Program-made: the position numbers and the translations under genes | Notes under the pieces: model-generated | The model's database searches: none | The model's input: the letters and a program-made list of their open reading frames with translations, nothing else | Told to the model about the DNA's origin: nothing | Assembly (NCBI RefSeq): GCF_050003625.1 | Contig: NC_134400.1 | Location: 48,845,096-48,909,095, forward strand | DNA: 64,000 nucleotides | Source of the DNA: Haematobia irritans | Lineage: Eukaryota; Arthropoda; Insecta; Diptera; Muscidae | Direction of reading: 5' to 3' | Part shown: piece after piece, positions 1-12,450 of the stretch | How the letters are laid out: each line of letters begins with the position of its first letter | How positions within the stretch are numbered: the first letter of the stretch is position 1

Positions 1-1890
1 AAAATTTTGTCAAGATTGTATTTTTATAGAAAATTTTGTCAAAATTTAATTTCTATCGAAAATTTTGTCAAAATTTTGTTACTATACAAAATTTTGTCAA
101 CATTTTATTTTGACAGAAAATTTTGTCAAACTGAATTATATACGTATTTAATCGGCTTTTTATACCCACCACCATAGAATGGTGACGGGGGTATAATAAG
201 TCTGTCATCCCGTTTGTAACACATCGAAATATCGCTTTCCGGCTATATAAAGTATATATATTCTTGATCAGGGAGAACTTCTAAGACGATATAACCATGT
301 CCGTCTGTCTGTCTGTTGTAATCACGCTAGTCTTAAATAATGAAGCAATCGTTCTAAAATTTTGCACAAACTCGTCGTTTGTCTGCAGGCAGGTCAAGAT
401 CGAAGGTGGGCTATATCGGTCCAGGTTTTGATGTAGTCCCCATATAAACTGACCTCCTGATTTGGGGTCTTGGGCTTATAGAAATCGTAGTTATTAATCA
501 ATTTGCCTGAAATTTGAAATTCTAGAGGTATTTTAAGATCACAAATTGGTGTGCCAAAAATTGTGAGTATCGACCCATGTTTTGGTATAGCCCCCGTATA
601 GAGCGATCTGCCGATTTTATTTCTTGGTTTTATAGAAACCGTAGTTTTTATCCAATTTACCTGAAATTGGAAATCGAGAGGTACTTTAGAACCATAAAAA
701 GGTTTGCCGAAAATGGTGAGTATCGGTCCATGTTTTGGTATGATCCCTATAAAAACCGACCTCCCGATTTGGGGTCTTGGGCTTATAGAAACCGTAGTTT
801 TTATCCAATTTGCCTAAAATTGGAAATCTAGATGTATTTTAGGACCATAAAGAGGTGTGCCGAAAATGGTGAGTATTGGTCCATATTTTGGTATAGCCCC
901 CATATAGATCGATTTCCCGAGTTTACTTCTTGGGCTTCTAGAATCCGAAGTTTTTATCTTATTTACCTGAAATTGGAAATATAGAGATATTTTCGAGCCA
1001 TAAAGAGGTGTGCCGGAAACGGTGAGTATCGGTCCATATTTCGGTATAGCCCCCGTAAACCGTAGTTTTTATCCGATTTGCCGGAAATTGTAAATATTCT
1101 GGTATTTTAGGCTCACAAAAATGTGTATCGGATTAAGTTTTTAGCGGTCCATTTGGTAATGCCTCCATATAGACCGATTTCACATCTTGAGGGTATATAA
1201 TGCGCACTGATCATGAAAATTGCTTGAAACTCAATGTAAAATTTTCAGATTTTATTTCTCGGGTGAAAATCTACAGATTTAAGATTTCAAATCAAGACGT
1301 TATTTTTTAATTTTCTTGCACACTTACAAGAGATGTTAAAGATTTCTCCAAAACTCAAACAAAAATTGTTCTTATAAATATATAGTCTTCATCGGTAAAA
1401 TCTTTAAATTTATCTTCGAGAAGGAATATGATCACCTCGAACATGTTTTAAGAGCAAAATTTTATTTTTGGGTGGTGACCATGTAACATCGTTTTCGCAA
1501 CCATGTTATTTTCTCGGAAATCATGTATCTTATTTCGACAAGCAGGTTATATTTGACGAGAAAATAACATTTTAGTGACAAACATGTTACATGGTCACCA
1601 TACAAAAATAACATTTTGCTCTTGAAACATATTTGAGGTGATCATATTCCTTCTCTGCGTGTGGTGGTTGGTATTTAAGATTCGGCCCGGCGGACTTACT
1701 GCGGTATATACTTGTTTTTGTTTAATATATACCCCGTATGGACAACTTACAATTGAGAAGAGTGGCAAGTGTTACGGAAACCCAAGTAATTCGATTGTGA
1801 ATGACAGTCTTAAGTACAAGTTTCTATGCAATCCATGGTGGATGGTACATAAGATTCGGCCTGGCCTAACTTACGGCTGTATATACTTGT
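1..1890 (+). mobile_element. HINE-B copy (B18), 3' part, split by HINE-A
   Basis: This is the 3' half of a HINE-B element, interrupted at 161 by HINE-A. Bases 1-145 are the end of the 29-bp array (repeats of ATTTCTATAGAAAATTTTGT and variants). The tail lead-in ACTGAATTATATACGTATTT follows. After the HINE-A insertion the tail resumes near 1716 with the conserved text TTTAATATATACC and ends in TATACTTGT at 1890. The element lies partly left of the window. It is non-autonomous and has no coding capacity. Confidence 0.8.
161..1715 (+). mobile_element. HINE-A copy (A1), DINE-1-like non-autonomous Helitron
   Basis: The head begins TATACCCACCACCATAGA and contains the DINE-1-like block GTATATATATTCTTGATCAG, then GTCTGTCTGTCTG near 301-315. 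About five degenerate 153-bp monomers follow between 410 and 1190 (each with a TATAGCCCCCATATAGA-like motif). The 3' part is AT-rich and unlike the arrays. The tail (1650-1715) has GGTGGTTGGTATTTAAG, a palindromic TTCGGCC block and the terminus TATACTTGT. It sits in the T-tract of a HINE-B tail with no visible target-site duplication. No Rep/Hel coding region is present, so mobilisation would need an autonomous Helentron elsewhere. Confidence 0.82.
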
Positions 1891-1899
1891 TACAAATTT

Positions 1900-2200
1900 G
1901 GATTTATTACCTACAACTAATTGAGCGATTTCCTCTTTTCTAATGGATTCAACATTAGTGGCATACTAACTCTGTAGACGCGGAACCAACTATACCTCCT
2001 AATATCAGACATTTCTGCTCAGATTGTGATAAGCTTTCATAAACATGTACCCTTTTATGTTCTTAAAAATGGAAATTCAGTTTATCTCCCAACCCTCTTT
2101 CAATGATACCTCACAAATGCTTATGTTTACTAATTCAGTAGGGGTGGTTTAGGGTATGATATAGTCGGCCCCGACCGACTTTCTACTTTACTTACCTGTT
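1900..2200 (+). mobile_element. HINE-F 3' segment (F1)
   Basis: This segment is nearly identical to the reverse complement of 7858-8150. It ends like HINE-C: a GGGTATGATATAGTCGG block, a hairpin (GTCGGCCCCGACCGAC) and a CTTTACTTACCTGTTTT terminus. Only about 300 bp of the 3' side is recognisable and no head was found. HINE-B copy B1 starts immediately after it. Confidence 0.7.
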
Positions 2201-2202
2201 TT

Positions 2203-4230
2203 TATACCCTCCATCATAGGATGGGGGTATATTAACTTTGTCATTCCGTTTGTAACACATCGAAATATTGCTCTAAGACCCCATAAAGTATATATATTCT
2301 GGGTCGTGGCGAAATTCTGAGTCGATCTAAGCATGTCCGTCCGTCCGTCCGTCTGTTGAAATCACGCTAACTTCCGAACGAAACAAGCTATCGACTTGAA
2401 ACTTGGCACAAGTAGTTGTTATCGATGTAGGTCGGATGGTATTGAAAATGGGCCATATCGGTCCACTTTTACGTATAGCCCCCATATAAAGGGACCCTCA
2501 GATTTGGCTTGTGGAGCCTCTAACAGAAGCATATTTCGTCCGATCCGGCTGAAATTTGGTATATGGTGTTGGTATATGATCTCTAACAACCATGCAAAAA
2601 TTGGTCCACATCGGTGTATAATTATATATAGCCCCCATATAAACCGATCCCCAGATTTGGCTTGTGGAGCCTCTAAGAGAAGCATATTTCATCCGATCCC
2701 GCTGAAATTTGGTACATGGTGTTGGTATATGGTCTCTAACAATCATGCAAAAATTGGTCCACATCGGTCCATAATTATATATAGCCCCCATATAAACCGA
2801 TCCCCAGATTTGGCTTGCGGAGCCTCAAAGAGAAGCAAATTTCATCCGATCCGGCTGAAATTTGGTACATAATGTTGGTATAGGGTCTCTAACAACCATG
2901 CAAAAATTGGTCCACATCGGTCCATAATTATATATAGCCCCCATATAAACCGATCCCCAGATTTGGCTTGCGGAGCCTACAAGAGAAGCAAATGTCATCC
3001 GATCCGGCTGAAATTTGGTACACGGTGTTAGTATATGGTCTCTAACAACCGTGCAAAAATTGGTTTACATCGGTCCATAATTATATATAGCCCCCATATA
3101 AACCGATCCCCAGATTTGGCTTGCGAAGTCTCCAAGAGAAGCAAATTTCATCCAATCCGGTTGTAATTTGGAACATGGTGTTAGTATATGATCTTTAACA
3201 ACCGTGGCAGAATTGGTCCATATCGGTCCATAATTATATATAGCCCCCATATAAAACGTTCTCCAGATTTGACCTCCGGAGCCACTTGGAGGAGCAAAAT
3301 TCATCCGATCCGGTTCAAATTAGGATCGTGGTGTTAGTATATGGTCGCTAACCACCATGCCAAAATTGGTCCAATCACACAAAAATTGGTCCATATCGGT
3401 TCATAATCACGGTTGCCACTAGAGCCAAAAATAATTTACCAAAATTTTATTTCTATAGAAAATTTTGTTAAAATTTTATTCGGTTCATAATAAAAGTTTC
3501 ATCATTGTCAAAATTTTATTTCTATAGAAAATGTTGTTCAAATTTTATTCGGTTCATAATCATGGTTGCCACTAGAGCCAAAAATTTTATTTCTATAGAA
3601 AATTTTGTCAAAATTTTATTTCGGTTCATAATAAAAATTTCATCATTGTCAAAATTTTATTTCTATAGAAAATTTTGTCAAAATTTTATTTCTATAGAAA
3701 ATTTTGTTCAAATTTTATTCGGTTCATAATCATGGTTGCCACTCGAGCCAAAAATAATCTACCAAGATTTTATTTCTATAGAAAATTTTGTCAAAAGTTT
3801 ATTTCTATAGAAAATTTTGTTAAAATTTTATTTCTGTAGAAATTTGTGTCAAAATTTTCTTTCTATAGAATATTTTGTCAAAATTTTTATTTCTATAGAA
3901 AATTTTGTGAAAATTTTATTTCTATACAAAATTTTGTTAAAATTATATTTCTGTAGAAAATTTTGTCAAAATTGTATGTCTATTTTGTCAAACTGAATTA
4001 TATACGTATTGGATCGATCTTTTTTGATTTAATATATACCACGTATGGACTTACATACAATTTATAAGATGGTGTTAGGAGGTTTTAAGATACCTTGCCA
4101 TCGGCAAGCGTTACCGCAACTTAAGTAATTCGATTGTGGATGGCAGTGTTTAGAAGAAGTTTCTACGCAATCCATGATGGAGGGTACATAAGCTTCGGCC
4201 TGGACGAACTTACGGCCGTATATACTTGTT
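2203..4230 (+). mobile_element. HINE-B full-length copy (B1)
   Basis: This copy shows the full architecture. The head is TATACCCTCCATCATAGG, with an internal hairpin TATACCC/GGGTATA. (GTCC)n lies at about 2335-2353. Six or so 153-bp monomers run from about 2490 to 3420, each with a CCCCCATATAAACCGATCCC motif. A 29-bp array (3430-3990) follows, itself broken by small repeated CGGTTCATAATAAAA blocks. The tail (3990-4230) carries ATGATGGAGGGTACATAAG, TTCGGCCTGGACGAA and TATACTTGT. Any long open frames are stop-free passages through the monomers. Confidence 0.88.
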
Positions 4231-5113
<883 letters not shown>

Positions 5114-5355
5114 ATATATTATGGCTCGTGGTGAAATTCTAAGAATGTCCGTCCGTCCGTTGAAATCACGATAACTTCCGAACGAAACAAGCTATCGACT
5201 TGAAACTTGCCCTAAGTAGTTGTTATTGATGTAGGTCATCATGGACCACTTTTGCGTTTAGCCCCCATATAAACCGACCCCCAGATTTGGCTTGCGGAGC
5301 CTCTTAGAGTGGCAAATTTCATCCGATCCGGTTGAAATTTGGTACGTGGTGTTAG

Positions 5356-6063
5356 GTTAAAGTGGCAGCCCGATTAAGATTCAGGCTCACTTAGACTGTT
5401 CAGTCCATTGTTATACCACATTAACTAAAAGTACCTATTACATATAGGCACTTCTAGTTTTAACCGCTGAATCTTCCTGATTATTTTTCTTTGTTGAACC
5501 AACAAGATTGTTCCAAAAAACATTAGCAGACTGCTTAAGTTAACGTTTTCCAGATCCGCCAGTACTCTGAAGCTATATGCTCCTAAAAGTTGCTTACGCC
5601 TTACACAAAATGCAGGACACTCACACAAGAGGAGTTTAATTGATTTCTTTTCCTCCGCATTATGACAGCTCATACAATAGTGTCATTATACTTCGCGCCT
5701 ATAGTTTTTGCAAAATCGCCTATCAGGCAGTGACCCGTTATAGCAGATATCAGGAGTGATATCTGACGTCTCGAGAACACTAGCCTATCTAGTGCGTGTC
5801 GTTACAGCCCTTGCAATACTCCCATCGAACATTTGCTATCATAACAGCCTTCTCACGCAGCATGAGCTTGCAGGTAGCCAGGGGCATTCCAACAGATTCT
5901 AGTTCCCCTGGAATATGTAAGGTAGACCCTAGCTTTGCCAACTCATCTGCTTCGCAATTCCCCGTTATGTTGCTATGGCCAGGCACCCATATTAGGTTAA
6001 TATTGTACTGCTCAGCCATCTCATTGAGAGATTTGCGGCAGTCGATGGCCGTTTACGAGTTGA
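5356..6063 (-). mobile_element. 5'-truncated RNase H-bearing LINE (I/Loa-like) fragment
   Basis: This non-LTR retrotransposon remnant is inserted in a HINE-B monomer and flanked by GGTGTTAG on both sides (5348-5355 and 6064-6071), a target-site duplication. On the minus strand it encodes an RNase H piece, a C-terminal cysteine-rich piece, and a short 3' tail reading GGACTGAACAGTCTAAGTGA. The tail ends GCCACTTTAACCTAAC. The same tail occurs as solo fragments elsewhere in the window and resembles the 3' end of the tRNA-derived SINE. Confidence 0.8.
5425..6019 (-). pseudogene. LINE ORF2 C-terminus: RNase H remnant plus Cys-rich tail
   Basis: Reading the minus strand, 6019-5789 encodes WVPGHSNITGNCEADELA, the C-terminal core of an RNase H domain of the kind found in I/Loa/R1-group LINEs, and ends in a stop. 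A second frame across about 5780-5675 gives ITGHCLIGDFAKTIGAKYND. After an in-frame TGA it continues as SCHNAEEKKS...LLLCECPAFCVRRKQLLG (5673-5425), matching the usual Cys-rich C-terminus of these proteins. At least one frameshift and two stops separate the pieces, so it is dead. Clade assignment beyond RNase H-bearing LINE is inference. Confidence 0.75.
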
Positions 6064-6125
6064 GGTGTTAGTATATGGTATTTAACAACCATGCAAAAAT
6101 TGGTCCATATCGGTCCATAATTATA

Positions 6126-6692
6126 TATAGCCCTCATATGAACCGATCCCCAGATATGACCTTCGAAGCCTCTTGGAAGAGCAAAACTCATCCGATCCGG
6201 TTGAAATTTGGTACGTGGTGTTAGTATATGGTTTCTAACAACCGTGCAAGAATTGGTCAATACCGGTCTATAATTATATATGGCCCCATATAAACCGATC
6301 CCTAGATTTGATCATGCAAAAATTGTTCCATATCGGTTCATAATTATATATAGCACAATATGCCCCCCTTGGAAGAACAAATTTCATCCGATCCGGTTGA
6401 AATTTGGTACTTGGTGAACGTATATAGTCTCTAATAACCATGCAGAAAGTGGTCCATATCGGTCCATAATTATATATAGCCCCTATATAAACCGGTCCCC
6501 AGATTTGACCTCCGAAGCCTTATGGAGAAGAAAAATTCATCCGATCCGGTTGAAATTTGGTACGTGCACAAAAAAAAATATCACCAAAATATTTCCAATT
6601 AAAAAGTTAATTGAAGTTGAAAATTTTTCAATTAATAAATTAATTTATACAATTAACTTTTTAATCAAATTCGGAAGACTAATTCAGTTTAA
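6126..6692 (+). repeat. Right arm of the 568-bp inverted repeat
   Basis: This is the inverted counterpart of 4231-4798. It includes HINE-B monomers and the first part of MITE-G. The arms are about 1.3 kb apart, or about 0.6 kb once the LINE insertion is discounted. The LINE must have landed on or after formation of this side. Confidence 0.85.
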
Positions 6693-7041
6693 AAAAAAGT
6701 GCTGATTTTTTTTTTTAATTTTTAATTAGAAATGTGTTTCAAACAATCATTTGTTAATCCAAATAAAAACTCTAAGCCAATTCAGAAAGTAATTAAAAAT
6801 AGTTACCTTTTTTAATTAATAAATTAATTGAGTTTTGCAATCAACATCAATTAAATTTTTAATTGAATCAATTAAAAAAATAATTGAAATTTGCTGACAA
6901 AATCAATTAATTTTTGAATCAAGAATTTGTTATGCCCAATTAAAACTGTGATTGATACTATCATTTTCGTGATTGAAGACATTTCAATTAAAAAAGTAAT
7001 TGGATCAATTAATTTGGTGATTGAATCAGAAATATATTTCC
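6568..7041. mobile_element. MITE-G, AT-rich element of TTAATTGA echoes
   Basis: An AT-rich insertion interrupts a HINE-B monomer between GGTACGTG and GGCCTTTAACAA. The interior repeats variants of AATTAAAAAGTTAATTGAA in both orientations. Both edges carry ATATTTCC-type motifs, but I cannot define clean terminal inverted repeats. It has no coding potential. Confidence 0.5.
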
Positions 7042-7372
7042 AATATGGCCTTTAACAAATATGCCAAAATTGGTCCATATCGGTCCACAATCATTTATAG
7101 CCCCCATATTTCAGTTCTGGCGTTCTAATTACCGCGCAAAAGTCCATATCGGTTCGTAATTATTTGTAGACTTTCCTTTAGACACTTTTTTGTCTAATTT
7201 ATATCACGTATGGATAAACTTACAATTTAGAAGACGATGTTAAGAAGTTGTAAGATACCTTGCCATCGGTAAGTATTAACACAACCCAAGTATTTCGATT
7301 GTGGATGGCACTCTTTCGCAGAAGATTCTACTCAATCCATGGTGGAGGAACTTATGGCCGTATATACTTGTT

Positions 7373-7857
7373 TACTTTTATCTCTACAAAAAGATGGTAC
7401 ACTTTTCAAATATTTTTTTTTTAAATTTACATTATTTTATGTGTTATTACTGTGTTTTATACACAGTAAAATTCACCACATTTGCATTTATTGCGAAAAC
7501 TACGTAAAACAAAAATAAACTTCTCGTGAAGAGAAAATGAAGGCCATCTCTAGAAGAGCATTTGTAGATGTGCTTCAAAAGTTATGACATTGGAAGAAAT
7601 TCCAAATATTTTTGCTGGATAGTAACTAATTGTACATAGTTTCAAATCAATATATAGATCCCAAAATCGGCAATTTTTAAATTGTGTGTAACTGTAAACG
7701 GTTTCAAAATCCTACTGATAAACAGCTGAGAAATATGCAAATCACAATAAAAGCTTTTTTGATACGAATTTTGTGATGCTATATTCAGCAACAAAATAAT
7801 AATTATATTGATATCATATTTTTAAATTCCCAAAAAATTGTATTAAAAAACAAAAAA
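7373..7857. other. AT-rich spacer with a MITE-H 3' end
   Basis: No gene is seen. Bases 7536-7626 match the right end of MITE-H (CTTCAAAAGTT, GGAAGAAATTCCAAATA, TTTTTGCTGGATAG). The rest is AT-rich with no feature I can support. Confidence 0.5.
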
Positions 7858-8150
7858 CAGGTAAGTAAAGTAGAAAGTCGGTCGGGGCCGACTATATCAT
7901 ACCCTAAACCACCCCTACTGAATTAGTAAACATAAGCATTTGTGAGGTATCATTGAAAGAGGGTTGGGAGATAAACTGAATTTCCATATTTAAGAACATA
8001 AAAGGGTACATGTTTATGGAAGCTTATCACAATCTGAGCAGAAATGTCTGATATTAGGAGGTATAGTTGGTTCTGCGTCTACAGAGTTAGAATGCCACTA
8101 ATGTTGAATCCATTAGAAAAGAGGAAATCGCTCAATTAGTTGTAGATAAT
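7858..8150 (-). mobile_element. HINE-F 3' segment (F2), inverted relative to F1
   Basis: It starts ACAGGTAAGTAAAGTAGAAA, the reverse complement of the HINE-F terminus, with the hairpin AGTCGGTCGGGGCCGACT. It continues as a near-identical reverse complement of F1 (1900-2200), with only a few substitutions seen. The identity implies a recent spread or local inverted duplication. Confidence 0.72.
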
Positions 8151-9463
8151 AAAAGTAAATAAAATTAAAGAAATATTTCATTTTTTAAGTTTTTCCTTAC
8201 GTTTTTTAAATTAAAAAAAAAATCCAAAATGCTGAAATAGCATCACATCTCGAAAGCTAAGGCGAAATCATTACAGCGGATGCTTAAAAATATGACATCT
8301 GCTCTATTATAAAGCCATGCAAAATTCACTGCTTCATCCATTGTCAGTTTTGCACAACGTCCGCCCTCTAACAATCATGCAAAAATTCGTTCACATCGGT
8401 CCATAATTATATGTAGACCCTAATTCCGCAACAGAATCTCGTTAGTGGACTAGTAACTTTCAAGAAAACCGCCTTCTATACCAATAAAACAAAGCGGACT
8501 TTTAAAATCCTATAAAAATCCCACATATTTGAGTTTTCTATACAAATACGTATTCCTCACTCTCCTGAGTCTTTGTGAGTATTTCCTCTAAATCCTGTAA
8601 TATTTTTTTACAGCATTCACCTTTGTTGCTATTTATTGGAAGATATTAACGTACATGCCTGCCACATGTGAATTTTTGACACAAATCTACCGAAAGACAT
8701 GTGTTACCTTCAGATAATTCAAATACCATTGCCAATGCAAGCTTCTCCTCCTCCCGGAAACTTTCTACGGATCTGGCTATCAATACAACAGAGTGTTTAT
8801 TTAAATTTGTGTAAATTTGTTTATAATAACCCCACCGTCACCATCTTATACGCAAACACTCACACTTCTTTAGAACGGAAATAACTTCCTGCATCCAACT
8901 AGAAAATCTCTACACTCTCTCTATGTGGCGAGTGTGTGTGTGTGGTGGGGTTGAGGTTAGTGTGAGAATGGAGGGATTCCATGGATTAGGTTTTCTCCTC
9001 GATTTCGTTTCAAATGTTTTGCGGAATTCAAGACAAATCTATGTGTGCGGTACTTAATTTGATTTGTAGCACTGTCACATACCACCACACTTCATACATA
9101 TATACATTCTCACAACGAATACTACAAACAATTCACCTCCAGAGATGGGGTGAACCATACGAAAGATGTTTGTTTCGCATACACTTGTTGTCATTTTGCA
9201 AAACATTGCATCCGTCACATAACTTGAACTCAGAATCCAATTTGTTGAAAAATCAAATATATGCAAGTTTTTCTGAAATAAATACCGCGGTAGCAGAGAA
9301 AAGAAAATTAAAGTTTTTTTTCTTCAAATGCTGATGCGTTTTCTACCGAGCATCAAAAAGTAGCCTTTTGCAACGAAGTCGTTTTGTCTATATAGTAGTT
9401 AGGGTATCTTTGCAAGAAAGAAACTTTTGTTTGATTATGGCCAACTTAACTTTAATAATTTAG
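8151..9463. other. Mostly unique DNA, no gene recognised
   Basis: AT-rich sequence with no recognisable protein, splice-supported exon or RNA. A short HINE-B monomer remnant lies at about 8364-8425 (CAATCATGCAAAAATTCG, CGGTCCATAATTATATG). A GT-rich tract is at 8930-8950. Small open frames at 8699-8884 and 9014-9334 show no family resemblance. Confidence 0.5.
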
Positions 9464-9764
9464 AACAAGTATACATGGTCGAAAGTTCGGCCAGGCCGAA
9501 TCTTATTCTACTAAAGACAGCCATCCACAATCGAATTACTTGGGTTGTGGTAATACTTGCCGATGGCAAGGTTTCTTCAATTTTCTTAACATCGTCTTAT
9601 AAATTGTAAGTTAGTCCATACGGGGTATATATAAGGCCGATTCAGTTCTTGACCGCTATACATAGGGAAGTCCACAAATAATTACGTACCGGTATGAACT
9701 TTTGCGCGGTAATTAGAGAGCCAGAATTGAAATATGGGGGGTCGATTTATACGGGGGCTATATA

Positions 9765-10698
9765 AAGGGTGATTCTTTTGAGGTTAGGATTTTCATGCAT
9801 TAGTATTTGACAGATCACATGGGATTTCAGACATGGTGTCAAAGAGAAAGATGCTCAGTATGCTTTGACATTTCATCATGAATAGACTTACTAACGAGCC
9901 ACAACGTCGAATTTTCAGTGAATGGGCCCTAGAAAAGTTGGCAGAAAATCCGCTTTTTTATCGACAAATTTTGTTCAGCGATGAGGCTCATTTCTGGTTG
10001 AATGGCTACGTAAATAAGCAAAATTGCCGCATTTGGAGTGAAGAGCAACCAGAAGCCGTTCAAGAACTGCCCATGCATCCCGAAAAATGCACTGTTTGGT
10101 GTGGTTTGTACGCTGGTGGAATCATTGGACCGTATTTTTTCAAAGATGCTGTTAGACGCAACGTTACGGTGAATGGCGATCGCTATCGTTCGATGCTAAC
10201 AAACTTTTTGTTGCCAAAAATGGAAGAACTGAACTTGGTTGACATGTGGTTTCAACAAGATGGCGCTACATGCCACACAGCTCGCGATTCTATGGCCATT
10301 TTGAGGGAAAACTTCGGAGAACAATTCATCTCAAGAAATGGACCGGTAAGTTGGCCACCAAGATCATGCGATTTGACGCCTTTAGACTATTTTTTATGGG
10401 GCTACGTCAAGTCTAAAGTCTACAGAAATAAGCCAGCAACTATTCCAGCTTTGGAAGACAACATTTCCGAAGAAATTCGGGCTATTCCGGCCGAAATGCT
10501 CGAAAAAGTTGCCCAAAATTGGACTTTCCGAATGGACCACCTAAGACGCAGCCGCGGTCAACATTTAAATGAAATTATCTTCAAAAAGTAAATGTCATGG
10601 ACCAATCTAACGTTTCAAATAAAGAACCGATGAGATTTTGCAAATTTTATGCGTTTTTTTTTTTAAAAAAGTTATCAAGCTCTTAACAAATCACCCTT
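9765..10698 (+). mobile_element. DD41D (rosa-like) mariner element, internally deleted
   Basis: This 934-bp element has terminal inverted repeats starting AAGGGTGATT and is flanked by TA on both sides (9763-9764, 10699-10700), the standard Tc1/mariner target duplication. It holds one open transposase frame lacking the DNA-binding region. A poly-T/poly-A stretch lies near 10658-10672. It is inserted in a HINE-B copy. Confidence 0.88.
9878..10591 (+). CDS. DD41D mariner-family transposase, lacks N-terminal HTH
   Basis: A 237-aa cut-and-paste transposase catalytic domain. The acidic triad is visible: D35 in FSDEAHF, D128 in WFQQDGATCHT, D170 in CDLTPLDYFLWG. There are 41 residues between the second and third, which places it in the DD41D (rosa-type) branch of Tc1/mariner. 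Family proteins are about 340-350 aa with an N-terminal pair of helix-turn-helix motifs. Here residues 1-7 (MNRLTNE) look like the true N-terminus, joined directly to PQRRIF just before the catalytic core. The frame is unbroken from there to the natural C-terminus (HLNEIIFKK). Roughly 100 residues were lost in frame. The product could be expressed but should not bind its terminal repeats by itself. It is most likely a deletion derivative, not a host gene. Confidence 0.85.
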   Translation: MNRLTNEPQRRIFSEWALEKLAENPLFYRQILFSDEAHFWLNGYVNKQNCRIWSEEQPEAVQELPMHPEKCTVWCGLYAGGIIGPYFFKDAVRRNVTVNGDRYRSMLTNFLLPKMEELNLVDMWFQQDGATCHTARDSMAILRENFGEQFISRNGPVSWPPRSCDLTPLDYFLWGYVKSKVYRNKPATIPALEDNISEEIRAIPAEMLEKVAQNWTFRMDHLRRSRGQHLNEIIFKK

Positions 10699-11110
10699 TA
10701 CAATGGGGATCGGTTTATCCCAGGAATATATATATAACTATAGACCGATATGGACCAGGTTTCTGGCCAGCCATATCCTAATACAAGGTACAAACTTTCA
10801 ACCGGACGAAATTTATTCCTCCAAAATGCTTCGGAGGAGGGGCTATATATAATTATGGATCGATATGGACCAATTTTTTGACCATATACTTACACCACGT
10901 ACAAATTTTCTACCGGATCGGATGAAATTTCCAAGAGGCTCCAGAGGTCAAATCTGGGGATCGGTTTATATGGGGGCTACATATATTTACGGACCGATAT
11001 AAACCAATTTTTACATGGTTGTTATAGACCGTATTCTAACACCTCGTACTAAATTTCAACCGGATTGGATGCATTTTGCTCATCCCAGCGAACCCGCAAG
11101 CCAAATCTGG

Positions 11111-12011
11111 GGTGGTTAAAATGTAAGGGCCGATGTTGAATGTGAACCACACCTAAACGCCAAGTTTTTTTTCCGAATTTTATTTGACATTTCTCTTTCA
11201 GACTTACTCAATTTGAACCATGGAGAGGTACACAATACAACAACGTGTTAAATGGTTCCAAGAAATGGCAACAGTGTATGATCAATTTTCGAAAAAAATC
11301 ATCTTCAGTGATTAGGCACATTTTCGCCTCAGTGGATTCGTCAATAAACAGAATTGCCGCATTTGGACAAATGAGAATCCAAGAGTGATTGTCGAAAAAC
11401 CAATGCACCCACAAAGAGTGACTGTTTGGTGCGGTTTATGGGCTGGCGGCATCATCGGGCCGTATTTTTTCGAAAATGAGGCCGGTCAGGCAGTTACTGT
11501 GAATGGTGTTCGCTATCGTGAGATGATAAGGAACTTTTTATGGCCCGAATTGGAAGATATGGATGTGGACGATATGTGGTTTCAGCAGGACGGTGCCACT
11601 TGCCACACAGCTAACGAAACAATGGCTCTTTTGCGCAACAAATTCAATGGCCATGTTATCTCACGTAATGGCGATGTCAATTGGCCGCCAAGATCATGTG
11701 ATTTGACACCGTTGGATTTGTTTCTTTGGGGTTATTTGAAAGAAAAGGTGTACGTCGATAAGCCAGCAACAATTCAAGAGTTAAAGGATGAGATAATTCG
11801 GTACATTAACGGCATAGAACCTCCATTGTGCCTCAGCGTCATCGAAAATTTGGACCATTAGATGAAGGTCGCGGCGCCCATTTGGCCGATATTTTGTTCC
11901 ATACAAAATAGAGTAATACCAATATATCATAATAAAATAAAATTAGAATAATTTCCTAAATAGTTTGTGTTTTATTCAAAATCAACATCGGCCCTTGAAA
12001 TTTTAACCACC
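11111..12011 (+). mobile_element. Second DD41D mariner-like element, degenerate
   Basis: A 901-bp element with inverted ends. GGTGGTTAAAAT at 11111 matches the reverse complement of the right end over about 30 bp, with one substitution and one indel, and both include AAGGGCCGATGTTGA. Flanking TA is not evident, so the borders may have been altered. It lies in the same HINE-B copy as the first mariner but belongs to a clearly different subfamily. Confidence 0.85.
11220..11911 (+). pseudogene. Broken DD41D transposase
   Basis: The frame opens at ATG 11220 with MERYTIQQRVKWFQEM, then passes directly to FSKKIIFSD, so the N-terminal DNA-binding region is deleted as in the other copy. A TAG at 11313-11315 replaces the residue after the first catalytic Asp (FSD-stop-AHF). 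The frame continues through WFQQDGATCHT and CDLTPLDLFLWG, with 41 residues between the last two Asp. Near 11856 a frameshift ends the frame (ENLDH-stop). The expected end (GRGAHLADILFHTK) continues in another frame to a stop at 11909-11911. It is a dead relative of 9878-10591, about half identical at the protein level by eye. Confidence 0.85.
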
Positions 12012-12142
12012 TTTTATAATTATGGACCGATATGGACCAATTTTTGCATGGGTATTACAGGCCATATATAAACACCACGTATCAAAATTTTAACCGGATG
12101 GGATGAAATTTGGTGGTCGGTTTATATGGGGGCTTTACGTTA

Positions 12143-12450
12143 AAGTGTCCAGCAAAAACTGGGTAAGCACTAGTGATTCTTTCAGTAATACCGGTAATCA
12201 AAAACTTACTACTTGTAGTATTACCTGGGATTTAAAAATAATAACTTACCTGTGTAAACCAACAGTGATTCTTTTTATCAAAACCAGTAATTAAAATCAT
12301 ATCTTGAGGTTTGGGTTCGAATCCTGCTGAAACGCTCTATTTGTAAAATATATTTTTTTATTCTTATTAAATTAATTTTTTCTTTACATTTTTTAAATGG
12401 AATAACCTCTACAGCGATTGTGCACATGAAGAAAAACACATCCAAACAAA
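12143..12450. other. Short repeat debris with a tRNA B-box-like word
   Basis: No gene is seen. The left edge (CCAGCAAAAACTGGGTAAG) resembles a MITE-H terminus. At 12306-12335 the text GGTTTGGGTTCGAATCCTGC looks like a tRNA T-arm/B box without a matching A box, suggesting a truncated tRNA-derived repeat. Confidence 0.4.

Larger units (their letters stand above)
9464..12142 (-). mobile_element. HINE-B copy (B3) carrying two mariner-like insertions
   Basis: It begins at the tail end (ACAAGTATACATGG, then TTCGGCCAGGCCGAA). It runs through the tail and link region to the first insertion at 9765. Diverged monomers follow (10701-11110 and 12012-12140), split by the second mariner. The head is missing: sequence identity stops near GGGGGCTTTACG at 12140. 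Both insertions are younger than this copy. Confidence 0.75.
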
